Source: Hypholoma sublateritium FD-334 SS-4
Taxonomy: Eukaryota; Basidiomycota; Agaricomycetes; Agaricales; Strophariaceae
Reading direction: 5' to 3'
Assembly: GCA_000827495.1 (NCBI GenBank)
Contig: KN817629.1
Coordinates: 1 to 64,000 of the forward strand
DNA length: 64,000 nucleotides
Below, piece after piece: positions 48,481-58,830 of the stretch (the first letter of the stretch is position 1; every line of letters begins with the position of its first letter). Both the position numbers and the translations under genes were made by a program. The notes under the pieces were generated by a model, which saw nothing but the letters and a program-made list of their open reading frames with translations, was not told where the DNA came from and searched no databases.

Positions 48481-48605
48481 AATGGCAATGTGCCGCACTG
48501 CAAGTCGCGCCGCAATCGTTGATGCGATAAAGCACACCTGAAGCACACGCATGCTCTGCTCGTGTTCGCCTCATTCCTGTGCAAGTGCTACTTATCCTGA
48601 CTGAT
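48481..48605. repeat. Promoter-proximal repeat, copy 1 of 3
   Basis: A block containing AATGTGCC, a TGATGCGATAAA-like core, CACAC, TGCTCGTGT and GAAGTGCTA-like elements in the same order recurs, diverged, at about 51229-51330 and 51361-51480 upstream of the second GTPase copy. It shows the duplicated segment includes upstream DNA and that the block was itself duplicated once more there. Confidence 0.6.
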
Positions 48606-49500
48606 GTCTTATTGTGTCACCACGCCGCAATTCTCAGGCGAACTCAATCCAAAGGTGTGGACCAAGCATTCAACGTGCCAAATAAGATGAAATCGATGGC
48701 ATTGAATTGGAAGTGTGATGCCTGAGCACAATACAGTATTTAATCTATCCTGGGCTTATATTTATCCGGAATACACGGCTCTGGTTAGTCAGTGGCCATC
48801 AATAGTTCCACAGCTATTTTCATGACATGCCCGCGTTTAGGGATTCAACTAAGTTGTCTAAGTATCTATATGTTAGACGCTGTCATTGCTGCTCGTATTT
48901 CTGAAGGACTGCATCTGAAATTAATACCAGAGTTCATCTGTGCACGACTTTCATAGCTAGAGTGCGTACGGTGCGTACAGTGATGAGCGCTTGAGCCCGC
49001 GTTCACGCTGACCGCGAAATTCGATGAAGACAACAATTCCCGCGCCTCTCGACGCGTTCCCACGACTGGCCGGCGCGCCGCCACGCGTTTCTTGTACTTT
49101 CTACTCTATTTTATAGCACCTTTACATGAAATAATCCCTGCTTCAATATAATACATAGTCAGATTCGCTGTGCGTTTATCGATTCACAAGAGCGCGACGA
49201 TTTGTCACGCTGTTAGATTTAGGCGCCCGTACAGTCTCATATTCTCTCTCGCCCTCGCCATCGCCCGTGTCATTTTTTGCCTCAGAGTTATTTAAAGCTG
49301 AAACCTCGCCCTCAGATTACACTCGATTCCCAATTGGCTAAAAGTCGTTTACGAACATACATGCACCCATCTTCAAGCTCTTGCGTGTCTGTTTTCGTTT
49401 TGTTTGTTTGCTCGTTGTCGTTAAGTACTCGTACTCAAGGCTCGTGACAGTATTGACAGGTCGGAAGTACTACTATACTAGTGTATTGACAATGGTGTAA

Positions 49501-49545
49501 GTGGCAGAGCAGCAACGGCGCAGCGGGATCGCGCGCGGGTGCGCC
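49501..49545 (+). pseudogene. Remnant of the DPH2 3' end
   Basis: In frame, the bases encode VAEQQRRSGIARG, against VLEQGRSGIARG in the last exon of DPH2 (about 46669-46710). The match is lost on both sides within DPH2 coding sequence, but resumes weakly in the intergenic DNA next to the GTPase stop. It sits at the same place relative to GTPase copy 2 as the real DPH2 end does to copy 1, so it is a leftover of the tandem duplication, not a gene. Confidence 0.7.
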
Positions 49546-49676
49546 TGGCCATTGACATGCAAGTCCCGGTTTTCTGGGCTTGTAAGATTATGCAACAGTA
49601 CGAAACAATTTTTCAGAGTAATGAACGCTAACGTGAGTGAACCCATGATTTGCAAGTGAAAGCCTCAAAGTCGAAG

Positions 49677-51010
49677 TCACCAAAGTCTGATTTTGCGCAC
49701 GGTGCGTCTGATTTCCTTTTCAACCCGTTTTTCCACGCTGTCCCGCTTCTGCCGTTCCTGCTCTCGAATACGTTCAAGTTCCTGCTCTCTCAGCCATTCT
49801 TGCTCTCTAAGCCGTGCTTCCTCTCTGAGATTTTCCTCGCGCCGGCGATTCTCCTCTGCTAGTGCAGCATTCGCCTCGGCTTGCGCTTCCAACAGCCGTT
49901 CCTGCTCTTGACGCAACCTCTCTTGGTTCGCCCTCTCCACCGCAAGATCCGCCTCGAGCTTCTGGCGCGCCCTGGTCTCCCAATCCATGCATTCCTGCAA
50001 CGAAATGCGCTCGGCCTCCCGTCGCGCCAGCTCCGCCTGGAGCCCCTCCTTCAGCGCGGCTCTCTCGGCCTCGCACTGCGCCAGCTGCGTCTGGAGCTGC
50101 GCCCTCTTTTCCTCCAGTGCGCGCCGTGCGGCAGCGTTGCTCTCCTTTATCGTCTCCATTTGGGCCAGGAGATGCGAGACTTCCTCCTTGTGCTGTGAGA
50201 TGACGCGCTCGATCTCCTCCTGCTGAACGGCGCCGGCCGCCGTGTCGACGAGCGTCTTGCGTTCTACGCCCAGCTCAGTCTGGATCTGCGTGACCACGGG
50301 CGCCAACTCGGCGAAGACGTAGCTGAGCACAGCGCCGGCGGACGCTGCGGTGCGGTCGTGGCGCATGAAGCGGGCGCCGCCGTCGACGACGCCTTTGAAG
50401 AACTTGGAGCGCAGCTCCTCCTCCCGCTTCTCGCCGACCGCGGGTGCGACTTCGTCCCAGAAGGTGGTCAGGACGACTACGTTCTTGAACGTGTCCGCCC
50501 CGCACAGCTTCTGGAACATGCGCAGCGTCTTGCCCTGCTGGCCGCTGAACCGCGCGTCGGATATGCGCTGGACGTACACGAGGCCGGTGAGCTTCCGGTC
50601 GGCGTCGTACCTGGGCAGAGGCGTCAGCGCGGAGCAGGGGCGTGCAAATGTCCTGAGGATGAACGCACTCGGAGAGCAGAAATTTGGCGATCTTCGTCAG
50701 GATATCTGTATCGGTGACGCCTTGGCGCGAGTCATCGAATCCGGGTGTATCGACCACGGTCACTCTACGACCAGTGACGCTCTCGATGAAGCGAATGGGC
50801 TCGACGTCGGCGGTCTCAGATTCGAGGCTGTCGCCGATCGCGACGCTGGTCTTGCCTGTGAGAAGGTTGATAAACTGTAACAGATGCAGACGTTGGTAAA
50901 CCTATTCTTCGAGACCTTTTCGCGATGCAACCCACAGAGGATTTCCCTGAGCCGGTGGCGCCCATTACACTGACATTCCCCGATTGGGTTGAGCAACGAT
51001 GGGACTGCAT
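49677..51010 (-). CDS. P-loop GTPase with coiled-coil tail, copy 2
   Basis: Exons 51010-50936, 50874-50669 and 50610-49677 give 404 residues. The G domain is nearly the same as in copy 1 (VMGATGSGKSS, VVDTPGFDDSRQGVTD, VVVLTTFWDEV), and the coiled-coil tail of about 200 residues has diverged and contains more Glu/Arg repeats (REQEWLREQELERIREQER). The first exon of copy 1 is not intact here: a short homologous exon end (encoding KEDVVIA before GTGAGC at about 51045-51030) is present but a stop lies just upstream in frame unless another intron is used. I therefore start at the Met at 51010, which reads through the former intron into the P-loop exon. Joining from the older exon end to 50973 would also restore VVIAVMGATG. 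Confidence 0.82.
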
Positions 51011-52745
51011 TGGAAGGTAAACGCGCTCACGCTATTACAACGTCCTCCTTGAAAAGCCTCTAGGGTTAGTTTCCCGACCGTAACACAGGTATAAATAGGG
51101 AGACGCGCCATAGTAGAAATCTAGCCGGATATCCTTGCAAAGGGTACGCGACCTGTGCTTTAGGTGGGCACTCAAGCGCTGAATAGATTGCCAAGGTAAT
51201 ATATATAGGCTAGTGTGCTAATTTCAGTTTGCTATGCTACTAATTATGCCACAATCGTTCATGCAATGCTGGAGCACACATGTTGTGCTCGTGTTTCGCT
51301 TCTATTCACTTGGGCAAGCAGAGACTGCTATCCTAGTCTAAGTTCAACGTTCAATCACGATTGCAATGTGCCATACAACCAATCGTGCTGGAGTGATTCA
51401 TGCGATAAACCACGCACACATGTTCTTCTCGTGTCTCGCCTCGATTCAGAAAGTGCTATCCCGCATAATCTTGGCTGATGTTGGGATGAATCCATTCTCC
51501 GTTGAACTCAATCTGACGGTGAGCAACCAGGTCTAATTCAATGCCTCGAAATTAAGATTATATCGAGGTTTGATCAGGGTACATATTTCGACCGCAAATG
51601 TGGTGCGAGAGCATTGAATACTGAAATGTGTAGCACAAACACAAGGTATCATTAACTGATGTCACCCTCAGGAAATCCTACTCCAGAATTATCCTTTGCT
51701 AGCTGAGGTGTATTTTTTGAACACCATCCAAGGTTCGCCACGCGCAGCGGCATTGGGCAATGGCAAACGCGGTCAGGTGACGGGATCTTTTTACAATGTC
51801 CGCTGCGTCTTCGACGCCTCTCACTCCTTTCTTCCCTCCACCATCTCGTCTCCTTCTCTATCTCTCTCTGCCGACTCCAGTATATCCACTATTCCTGCGG
51901 TATTTCCTGACAACATATGTTGGACATACGCTACACTAACTTCAAGTTGGACGCAAATACATCTTCTATGCTGGGCTGGCTTCCATATTACTTCCGAGTC
52001 CATACTAAGCAAACGCGCCCAACCTGTCGAACACTGCAACTATCTCGGAAATAATCGCAAGTCTGCAGCATAAAAAGCGCATATATGCGCGTTGAAGTCC
52101 TTTCTAAAGCTTATGATTGTCGGTATCCCCAGACCCCAGCGCGCGAGACCGCCGGCTACGTCTCGGGAGTGAAAGCTGGGCGTCACAAATATGATTCAAT
52201 TAAGTTATAGATACTTTTCACTGTGTGTAGTCGGGCACTCTCGACGTCGGGCATCTGTAAGCGTCGGCGGCTCAATGCATACACTCTCAAATGTAAGTTT
52301 AGTGTAGACTTTTAGGGTTTGACGCTGATATATCAGACAATCTCTCGTATTTTCAATGTCATCGAAACCCGCAGGAGCCATGTACATAAATCGAGATTGG
52401 TCGCGATTTTCTGCAGTGCAGCTCACCTCGGCCGGAACTGCCAATTCGTTTTCACTAGGAGGTCTCCAAATTATGTGAAGTGCGGTATGATCCTATCCTT
52501 CAGATAGTACACCATTTCTTTTACTATTTGAAGTTACTCGGAGCGTGTACCATCTTAAGCCACAGTCGATATTTGTTCACGACTGCAATCAGCAGCCGAA
52601 TCACTCGATCGCGATAAAAATAACATGCAACGTTTACGCTTCCCACGATCAGGCGCGTTAGAAATTGGGTGATGCCCACAATCGTCTAATTGCTATCCTG
52701 ATTCCTGACTCCTCCTCTATCCTCCTCTACACAGCAGCACGCGCG
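51011..52745. other. Intergenic with repeated promoter blocks
   Basis: Holds the degraded first exon of GTPase copy 2 (about 51030-51120), two copies of the promoter block (about 51229-51330 and 51361-51480), then spacer and the promoter of the CH-like gene. No other gene seen. Confidence 0.55.
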
Positions 52746-55700
52746 ATGGCGTCCGATTCGTCCGACTCGCCACTTGTATTGACGCCCGAGTCGACGGGAA
52801 CCAGCAGTGGCCTCAATAATGACATCTCTCTCTCCCTTTCCTCTTCGCCGCCCGGCTCGCCCTCAACGGCTGGTGGCACCGGTGGCGCGACGGCTGGCGC
52901 AAGCGGCGAAAGCATGACACTACAAGGCACGGCGAAGAAGACTCGCCGACAAACGGCGTTTTACCCACACACGCGCGCAACGCCCGACAAGCCGCGGCAC
53001 ACGAACCCGTTCGCGCGCAGCGCCGCGAAGCGCGAGAGCGTCATGGCGCTCGGCTCGATCGAGCACCTGCAGCACTATTTCACGAAGACGGGGCTTGTTA
53101 GTAAGACGACGTGCGTCCTTTTTCCTTGCTCCAGTCCTTGTATTTGTCCGTTGTACCGCTCGTCAGTCGCGGCTGCGTCTGGCTGGTGTGGGGTTCCCTA
53201 GGCTATTTCCAGCAGAATTTTGCGGATGTGAATTGCTGGATTGATGGAGAATGGGCAATGGCCGCTGTTCGGGCTGCAGCAAGGAGTTGTCAGCTCTTGA
53301 CGGAGTTTCATCGCGTGGGCGATACGCCCGCCCGCGTTCGACATGCGTACCCGCGGTACCCGATGAGATGAGCCGAGCCGAGCTGACCGTTTGTGTGCAC
53401 ACAGGCCGCTGGACAAGCACCCCAGCCTGGTACCCGCCATCGGCGGCGCCCGCGCCCGCGCGCTCCCGCCCATCCCCGCCTCCTCATCTTCCTCCTCGTC
53501 GACCACGCCGTCGTCGACGCCGTCCTTGGCGCCGCTTTCGCTGTCCGCCTTTACTTACAACACCTCCTCCAACACCTCCAGCACCAAAGTCATCTCTACG
53601 CCTTCTCTCCCGTCACTCTCGCTCTCTTTCTCCGCCCTCAATGACCCCGCAGCACCCCACGAGCTCGCGTTCACGCTGCCGCCCTCGCCCGCGGCGCCCG
53701 CACCGCCACCGCCGATCTTCTCGCCACACGTGAAAAACTCGGAGGTGGACCCCGAGAGTTTGCTGCCTGGTGTGATCGAGGACGTGGGGGGCGTGGCGCG
53801 GGTGTGGGGGCTGCCTCCGTACTCTATGGCCGCTGCCTCGTCTGCTTCTGCCTCCTCAGGTACAGCCGACGCTGCACAAGCACACGTGGAGGGCGAGGAC
53901 GCAGTGGATATACTGGGGGTGCTCCAAGCGACGACACGCGCGATTCGCTCGACGCGGAATTACCTCCTCGCGCTGCCGGACGAGTCGGCCGGGACGCTGC
54001 GCGCGCAGTTCCGCACGGGGTCCGGTGCGTCGGGCACGGGCGCCTCGGCGGCCGTGCGCCCACTGGGTCCCAGGGTGGCTGCTTCTGCAGGAGGAGGCGC
54101 GGGTGCTGGTGTGGGTGCGGGCGAGGCAGGGCCGGGCGCAGGCAAAAGCGCGCCGGACCCACTCGTGCTCATCCGGCGCAGCGCGCTCGACGTGCTCGGC
54201 ATGCTCCGCCGACTCGAAGAGGCCACGCGCCTCCCCAGCGCCGAGGACGGCGCCCTCTCCGACACGGGCGACGCGCACGGCCTCCGCGCGCCCTCGCCGC
54301 CGCATACGCTGGTGCTGGAGCGCTCGTCGAGCAGCCTGGGCCTCGGGGGCACGAGTGAGCTCGCATTCGCGCTCGTCCAGGTGCACGGCCGCCCCGAGTC
54401 CATCCCCGTGTGGGAGGACGAGGACGATGGCTTCGGGCCGGACCCGGACGACGCCGACGACGCGCGTGCGCTTGCGGGCGCACGGCGCGAAAGGTGGGAG
54501 GCGCGCCTGCGTGGCAGTGCGGCGGAGGGAGGTGGATGGCTGTACCGCGGGGATGTAAGGCTGGGAGAGCTGGAAGAAGAGAGGAAGGTAGTTGGGACGT
54601 GGCTTGATCTGGTGGACGAGGTGCTGTTTGCTGGGGGGGATAGGGAGAGAGGGCAGGCGCGCGAGGGCGAAAGGGGATGGGAGCGCGTGAGGAAGAAGCG
54701 CGAAGGGCGCGCGACGTCGCGCGCACGCGCAGCGAAGAACCGGCGCGCAAGCACGATGGATGAGGCTGTGCCGCCGGTGCCTGCGGTGTCAGCGGCCAGG
54801 CGCGTGTCGGCAGGCGGGGTGCCATCTATGCTGAGGGGCATGAGCCTGTCAGACGAGCCGGAGGACATGCACGCGATCCGCGAAGAGGAGGATGGCGACG
54901 CGCACGGCGCGTGGTTCGCTGCAGGCGCGGTAGACGAGGAGGACATGCTCGACGACGAGGACCTGCCCGCGTGGGCGAAGCGCAGCTTGTTCGTGGGCGA
55001 TGAGCTCGGTGCGTCTTCCCTCGTGAAATGAAATCCCCGCTAAATGCGCACACCCACAGGCCGTGTGCACGCGCTCATCGCGCACTTCCTCCCGCCGCAC
55101 CTCGCCGCGCACCTCGCCCCGCCCGTGCCGCGGGGGCCGTTCCTCGAGAGCCTGGCCTCCGGGCAGCTGCTGTGCGTCGCGTACAACGCGTGCGTGCGCA
55201 AGTCGCGCCGGCCGTGGGGGTTCGTGAGCTGGGACGGCGTGCACGATGTTATCGCCCTGGAACAGGCTGCGGCCGCTGGTGGCGGTGCTTCGCCCTCGAC
55301 TTCTAGCACGAGCACGAGCACACTCCCGATAGCGCCAGCGACACCCGACTCGCGCCCGCACACACCCACGCCGCCGCAGGCCGACGCCGCGACGACGAAG
55401 ACGTGGACGTTCCGGCGCACGGACAACCTGCGCCTCTGGGCCGGGTGCGCACCCTCTCTTCCTTTCTCACGAACTCACTCAATGACTGACACCCTCCTCA
55501 CAGCGCGCTCAAGCTCCGGTACATGCTCCCCATCCAGCTGCCCCCCGCGCCCGCGCCCTCCGGCGTGCCCGCGCGCCAGCCGCTCGCGGCGCTGATTGCG
55601 AGCTCCGGCGCGGCCCCGAGCGCCCCGTCGACCCCTGCGCGCCCGCGGACCCAAACGCCCGCCGCGACGCCCGCAGGCACGCCGCTGCCGTCGCCTGGAT

Positions 55701-55909
55701 TTGGGCCCGGCGCGCGCTTCGCGCCGCAGCAAGGTCAAAGCCACAGCCAGGTAGGGCTTGCGCGCGCCGACCGCGCCCCGCCGATTGTGTTCGACGCAGG
55801 CGCGATCGCGCGGAAGGACGAGAGCACGCGGTGGGACGAGATGCTCGAGGGCGTGCTGTGCGCGTGGGTTGCGCGGGTCGTGGAGGAGCGAAGGGTGTTT
55901 GAGGCGTAG
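52746..55909 (+). CDS. Large low-complexity protein with C-terminal calponin-homology-like domain
   Basis: Four exons: 52746-53110, 53405-55008, 55060-55444, 55504-55909; 919 residues. The N-terminus is Ser/Thr-rich, and the middle has long Ala/Ser/Pro/Gly runs with short conserved blocks (AVDILGVLQATTRAIRSTRN, LVLIRRSALDVLGMLRRLEE, WLYRGDVRLGELEEER). The C-terminal part reads LPAWAKRSLFVGDELGRVHA, LASGQLLCVAYNACVR, then WTFRRTDNLRLWAGALKLRY, which fits the helices of a calponin-homology domain split by a disordered insert. CH domains bind actin or Rho exchange factors; the role here is unknown. The first intron (294 nt) is much longer than others in the window, so an extra small exon may be hidden there. 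Base composition is very GC-rich. Confidence 0.75.
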
Positions 55910-57179
55910 GCGGTGCTAAGGGCGATTTCAGGAGGGAGGAAAGCTGTCGAAATCTGTTGTGTGCGATACCCCCAGCTTCGTTCGTTCGTGCTCGAAGTGG
56001 ACTTCGTCGTGGATGTTTTATTTATTGTTCTGTTGTCTGCATATGCACGCCTATTCTATACCCGTCTACTTACATACATGCATCCTACTCCTGCTACCAC
56101 CCCCGCCAATGGAATGTATTATTAGTATACGCGCGATCGTGCTGTCGAATATTCGTCCCTGCTTTACGCGTTACGTATCCTCCTCACGTACTGGAGAACG
56201 CACTTTGCGACATACTCTTGAAGTATAATATATAAGGCCTTGAGGATTCATCAAACGGGATGCATTTGGTTTCTTCCGCTATTTTGCATGAAAGGCTTCG
56301 CTAAATTTCTACCCCAAGAATGCACTGAGTGACCTTGATACATCAGTGCATTATTCATGACTGTTGTGTTAGTAGAGGGTCATCGATCATCCTCATCCTT
56401 CGAAAATCTTCTCCGTGTAAACTTTTCATTCGGGCCTTCCAATGAATCTGGGAACTGGAACGAGCGCCGGTCATGACCGGCGATCACGACCGGCGGCAAC
56501 TCCCGTGTCGCACCGCCAGTGCGTTTCTGCACTCTCCTGGCCAATTCACCGCCTAAGTCAAGTCCTGCACGAGCAGAAGAACTCGTTCGTTACCTCCGTC
56601 CATCGATGCTTCCGAGACGCATGGCGNNNNNNNNNNNNNNNNNNNNNNNNNNNNNNNNNNNNNNNNNNNNNNNNNNNNNNNNNNNNNNNNNNNNNNNNNN
56701 NNNNNNNNNNNNNNNNNNNNNNNNNNNNNNNNNNNNNNNNNNNNNNNNNNNNNNNNNNNNNNNNNNNNNNNNNNNNNNNNNNNNNNNNNNNNNNNNNNNN
56801 NNNNNNNNNNNNNNNNNNNNNNNNNNNNNNNNNNNNNNNNNNNNNNNNNNTGGGCGTGACGGTGCCGCTCATGTCGCTCTGGGCCGCTTCAAAACCAGCC
56901 GGTGAAGGGTGAGCTCCTCATTCCCGGCTTCGTTCCCCACTGTATGGAGGGCCCCCCATATCCGACTTCGCTCCCCGCTGTGTGATAACCGACCATACGT
57001 CAACGCTGCATCACAATCGCGTCACGAACANAACGCCTTATACGCAGGAAGACACCCTCCTGAGTCCTGGGCCACTTCTCAGAGTGCAGGGAAGGCTCTG
57101 CGTCCTAGGCCTCCCTCCCCAATGGACACTGCATACTACTACGTACAATAAGTTCATAGAATGTATATTTATTTCATTG
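55910..57179. other. Intergenic with assembly gap and inverted repeat
   Basis: The left part is the 3' region of the CH-like gene. A left inverted-repeat arm lies at 56446-56508, an N gap at 56627-56850 and the right arm overlaps the 3' end of the next gene. Open frames through the gap are artefacts. Confidence 0.6.
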
Positions 57180-57280
57180 TTAAAATGCGATGAGCTTGGG
57201 AAACGCGCTGTTGAATATGCTTAGGGTCATCGCCGGGAATTGCCGCCGGACATGACCGGCGCTCGTTCTAGTTCCCAGAT
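56446..57280. repeat. Inverted repeat arms around the gap
   Basis: The left arm (56446 to about 56508, beginning AATCTGGGAACTGGAACGAG) matches the reverse complement of 57235-57280 with few differences plus a small insertion. Within the left arm, 56465-56482 is a perfect 18-bp palindrome (CGCCGGTCATGACCGGCG). The arms bracket about 730 bases including the N gap. A transposon end or an inverted copy of the neighbouring gene's 3' tip are both possible. Confidence 0.75.
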
Positions 57281-58516
57281 GCCCTCGGGCCTTCCTAGCC
57301 ATCTTTGAAAGACTGATTCTCAACTCAAAGTCTCCGAGGTCTGGTTCGACCACTGGCAGGTCAGCTATTCTCTGCCTCTCAATAGATTTTTGGACGGCCT
57401 TGATGATATCGGGGTATGGAATTCTGCCGAATATTTCGCCGTCCTGCCAACAATTTGCGGGTTGCCGTTCTAGGTGACGCATGTCGAGGTTGTAGATGGG
57501 GATGGAGCCCGATGACCTTGAAACTCCCCCCCTAGTGTAAATCTAGAAGGCTATAAGAAAACATGTCGATAACGAAGGTTGAAAGGACTCACCACCGTTT
57601 GCTTACTTTCGACAGCTTTCCAAGTATAGATAGATAGTAGCCTCATCATCATACATGTTGAAGGTGAAAGATTTTGCAGGAATGTCTGTGTTTTCGTCGT
57701 CCTCGTCATCTCCTCGCTGCACAACACCACAATTTGCCCTCTCCAAGTCTTCGGGGGTTGCGTCTTTGGTGGTGTGGAAGTCTGAGAGCTCCCAGCGGGA
57801 CACAGCGATCTTCTCCAAGACCCGGTCCTGGTCGGCCGGTCCATAATCGACGCAGATCCCGATGACAATACATATCATGCCACAAGAAGCAGCAATCCAA
57901 CGACCACAATCCTTGGCCAGTTTCTTTGCAGTTTCGTTCAGCGAAATTTCCCACACCATGGTGGGGTTTGACAGGATCCTGGCCATTTCTGAGATGGTCT
58001 CGACGCGCAGTGGGGGTGTTTTATCGTAGAACGAGGCATGTCGTGACTTCACCGTGCCGTCATTAATCTTAATATCACCCGCGCCCCCATAGGAAATGCT
58101 GTTTTTCTGTTCTGGCGTCAAATTGCTATTGAAAGCCTCCAACAGGTCATGCACAATTTCACGGGTGTGGAGAGGAAATTTGACAATAAGACGTTGGTCC
58201 GTAGGATTATATTCTACTCTGTAGTATATTCAGTATGGGACTGTGCAGTCAGATGTTATCCGAAGACACACCGTATATTATCCCAGCAAGGCTCTTGCTC
58301 GTAGAGCTGAGAAAAAAGCTCCGGGGACACATTCTCGAATTCTGCGTAGGTTTCGTCACGTTCAGAAACGGCTTCAAGCCGCTCCGCAATTCTGTTGTAT
58401 AAATCAATTGCCTCAGTAGATGCTTGGGGCGTTGACTGGGACTCCTCCACCAAATCCATAGGTTGAGAATTTGAGTTGTAGTAAGCGTGGCACAACCAAG
58501 GCACAACGATGACCAA
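57180..58516 (-). CDS. Uncharacterised protein with internal hydrophobic segment
   Basis: Exons 58516-58272, 58218-57607 and 57531-57180 connect in phase and give at least 402 residues. The true start is unresolved: the first exon opens with a hydrophobic VIVVPWLCHAYY-like stretch before any clear Met, so an upstream exon or a signal/anchor start near 58560-58620 is likely; the first internal Met is at 58459. Features are an acidic helical part (RIAERLEAVSERDETYAEFE), RLIVKFPLHTREIVHDLLEA, a hydrophobic GMICIVIGICVDYGPADQ, and a C-terminal KAVQKSIERQRIADLPVVEP. I do not recognise the family. The last about 30 residues fall in the inverted repeat, so the annotated end may be altered. The neighbour upstream is the HET gene. 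Confidence 0.6.
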
Positions 58517-58830
58517 GCCTATCGGAAACAGAACACTTTAGGGCGACAGAGAAGAAAACGGAGGCAGGCCTGCAAAGAGGTTAATGAAGAACTTTTAAGT
58601 ACCTTCTGGGGAGGAGGGGGGTTCAAAGGAGAGATGGTTGTTATATCGGCTGGCTAGGGATTGAATTCAAATTGAAGTTGAGTTAAACTTATGGTTGAAC
58701 TTAGAAATCACCAGCGACAAGTGCTTGCCTGTATTTGGCAACACGCGATCCTCGAGACGGGTTTTTCTTGCGTTTTTTCCGAGTTTTTCCCAAGGTCGTA
58801 TCAAGGTCGTATGGCAAGTACTTATATATA
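58517..58830. other. Short intergenic
   Basis: Between the unknown gene and the HET gene; likely holds the 5' end of the former. Two near-identical CAAGGTCGTAT units sit at about 58791-58812. Confidence 0.5.

Larger units (their letters stand above)
48391..49676. other. Intergenic between tandem GTPase copies
   Basis: Contains the copy 1 promoter with the repeated block at 48481-48605, then spacer, then the decayed DPH2 3' fragment (49501-49545) and the region downstream of copy 2. The short stretch 49600-49680 resembles 46795-46895, which marks the duplication edge. Confidence 0.6.

Noticed and set aside
53960..54946. 328-codon minus-strand Ser/Pro/Arg-rich frame
   Set aside because: Antisense shadow of the CH-like gene; low complexity only.
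56442..56912. Open frames running through the N gap
   Set aside because: They are open only because unknown bases cannot encode stops.
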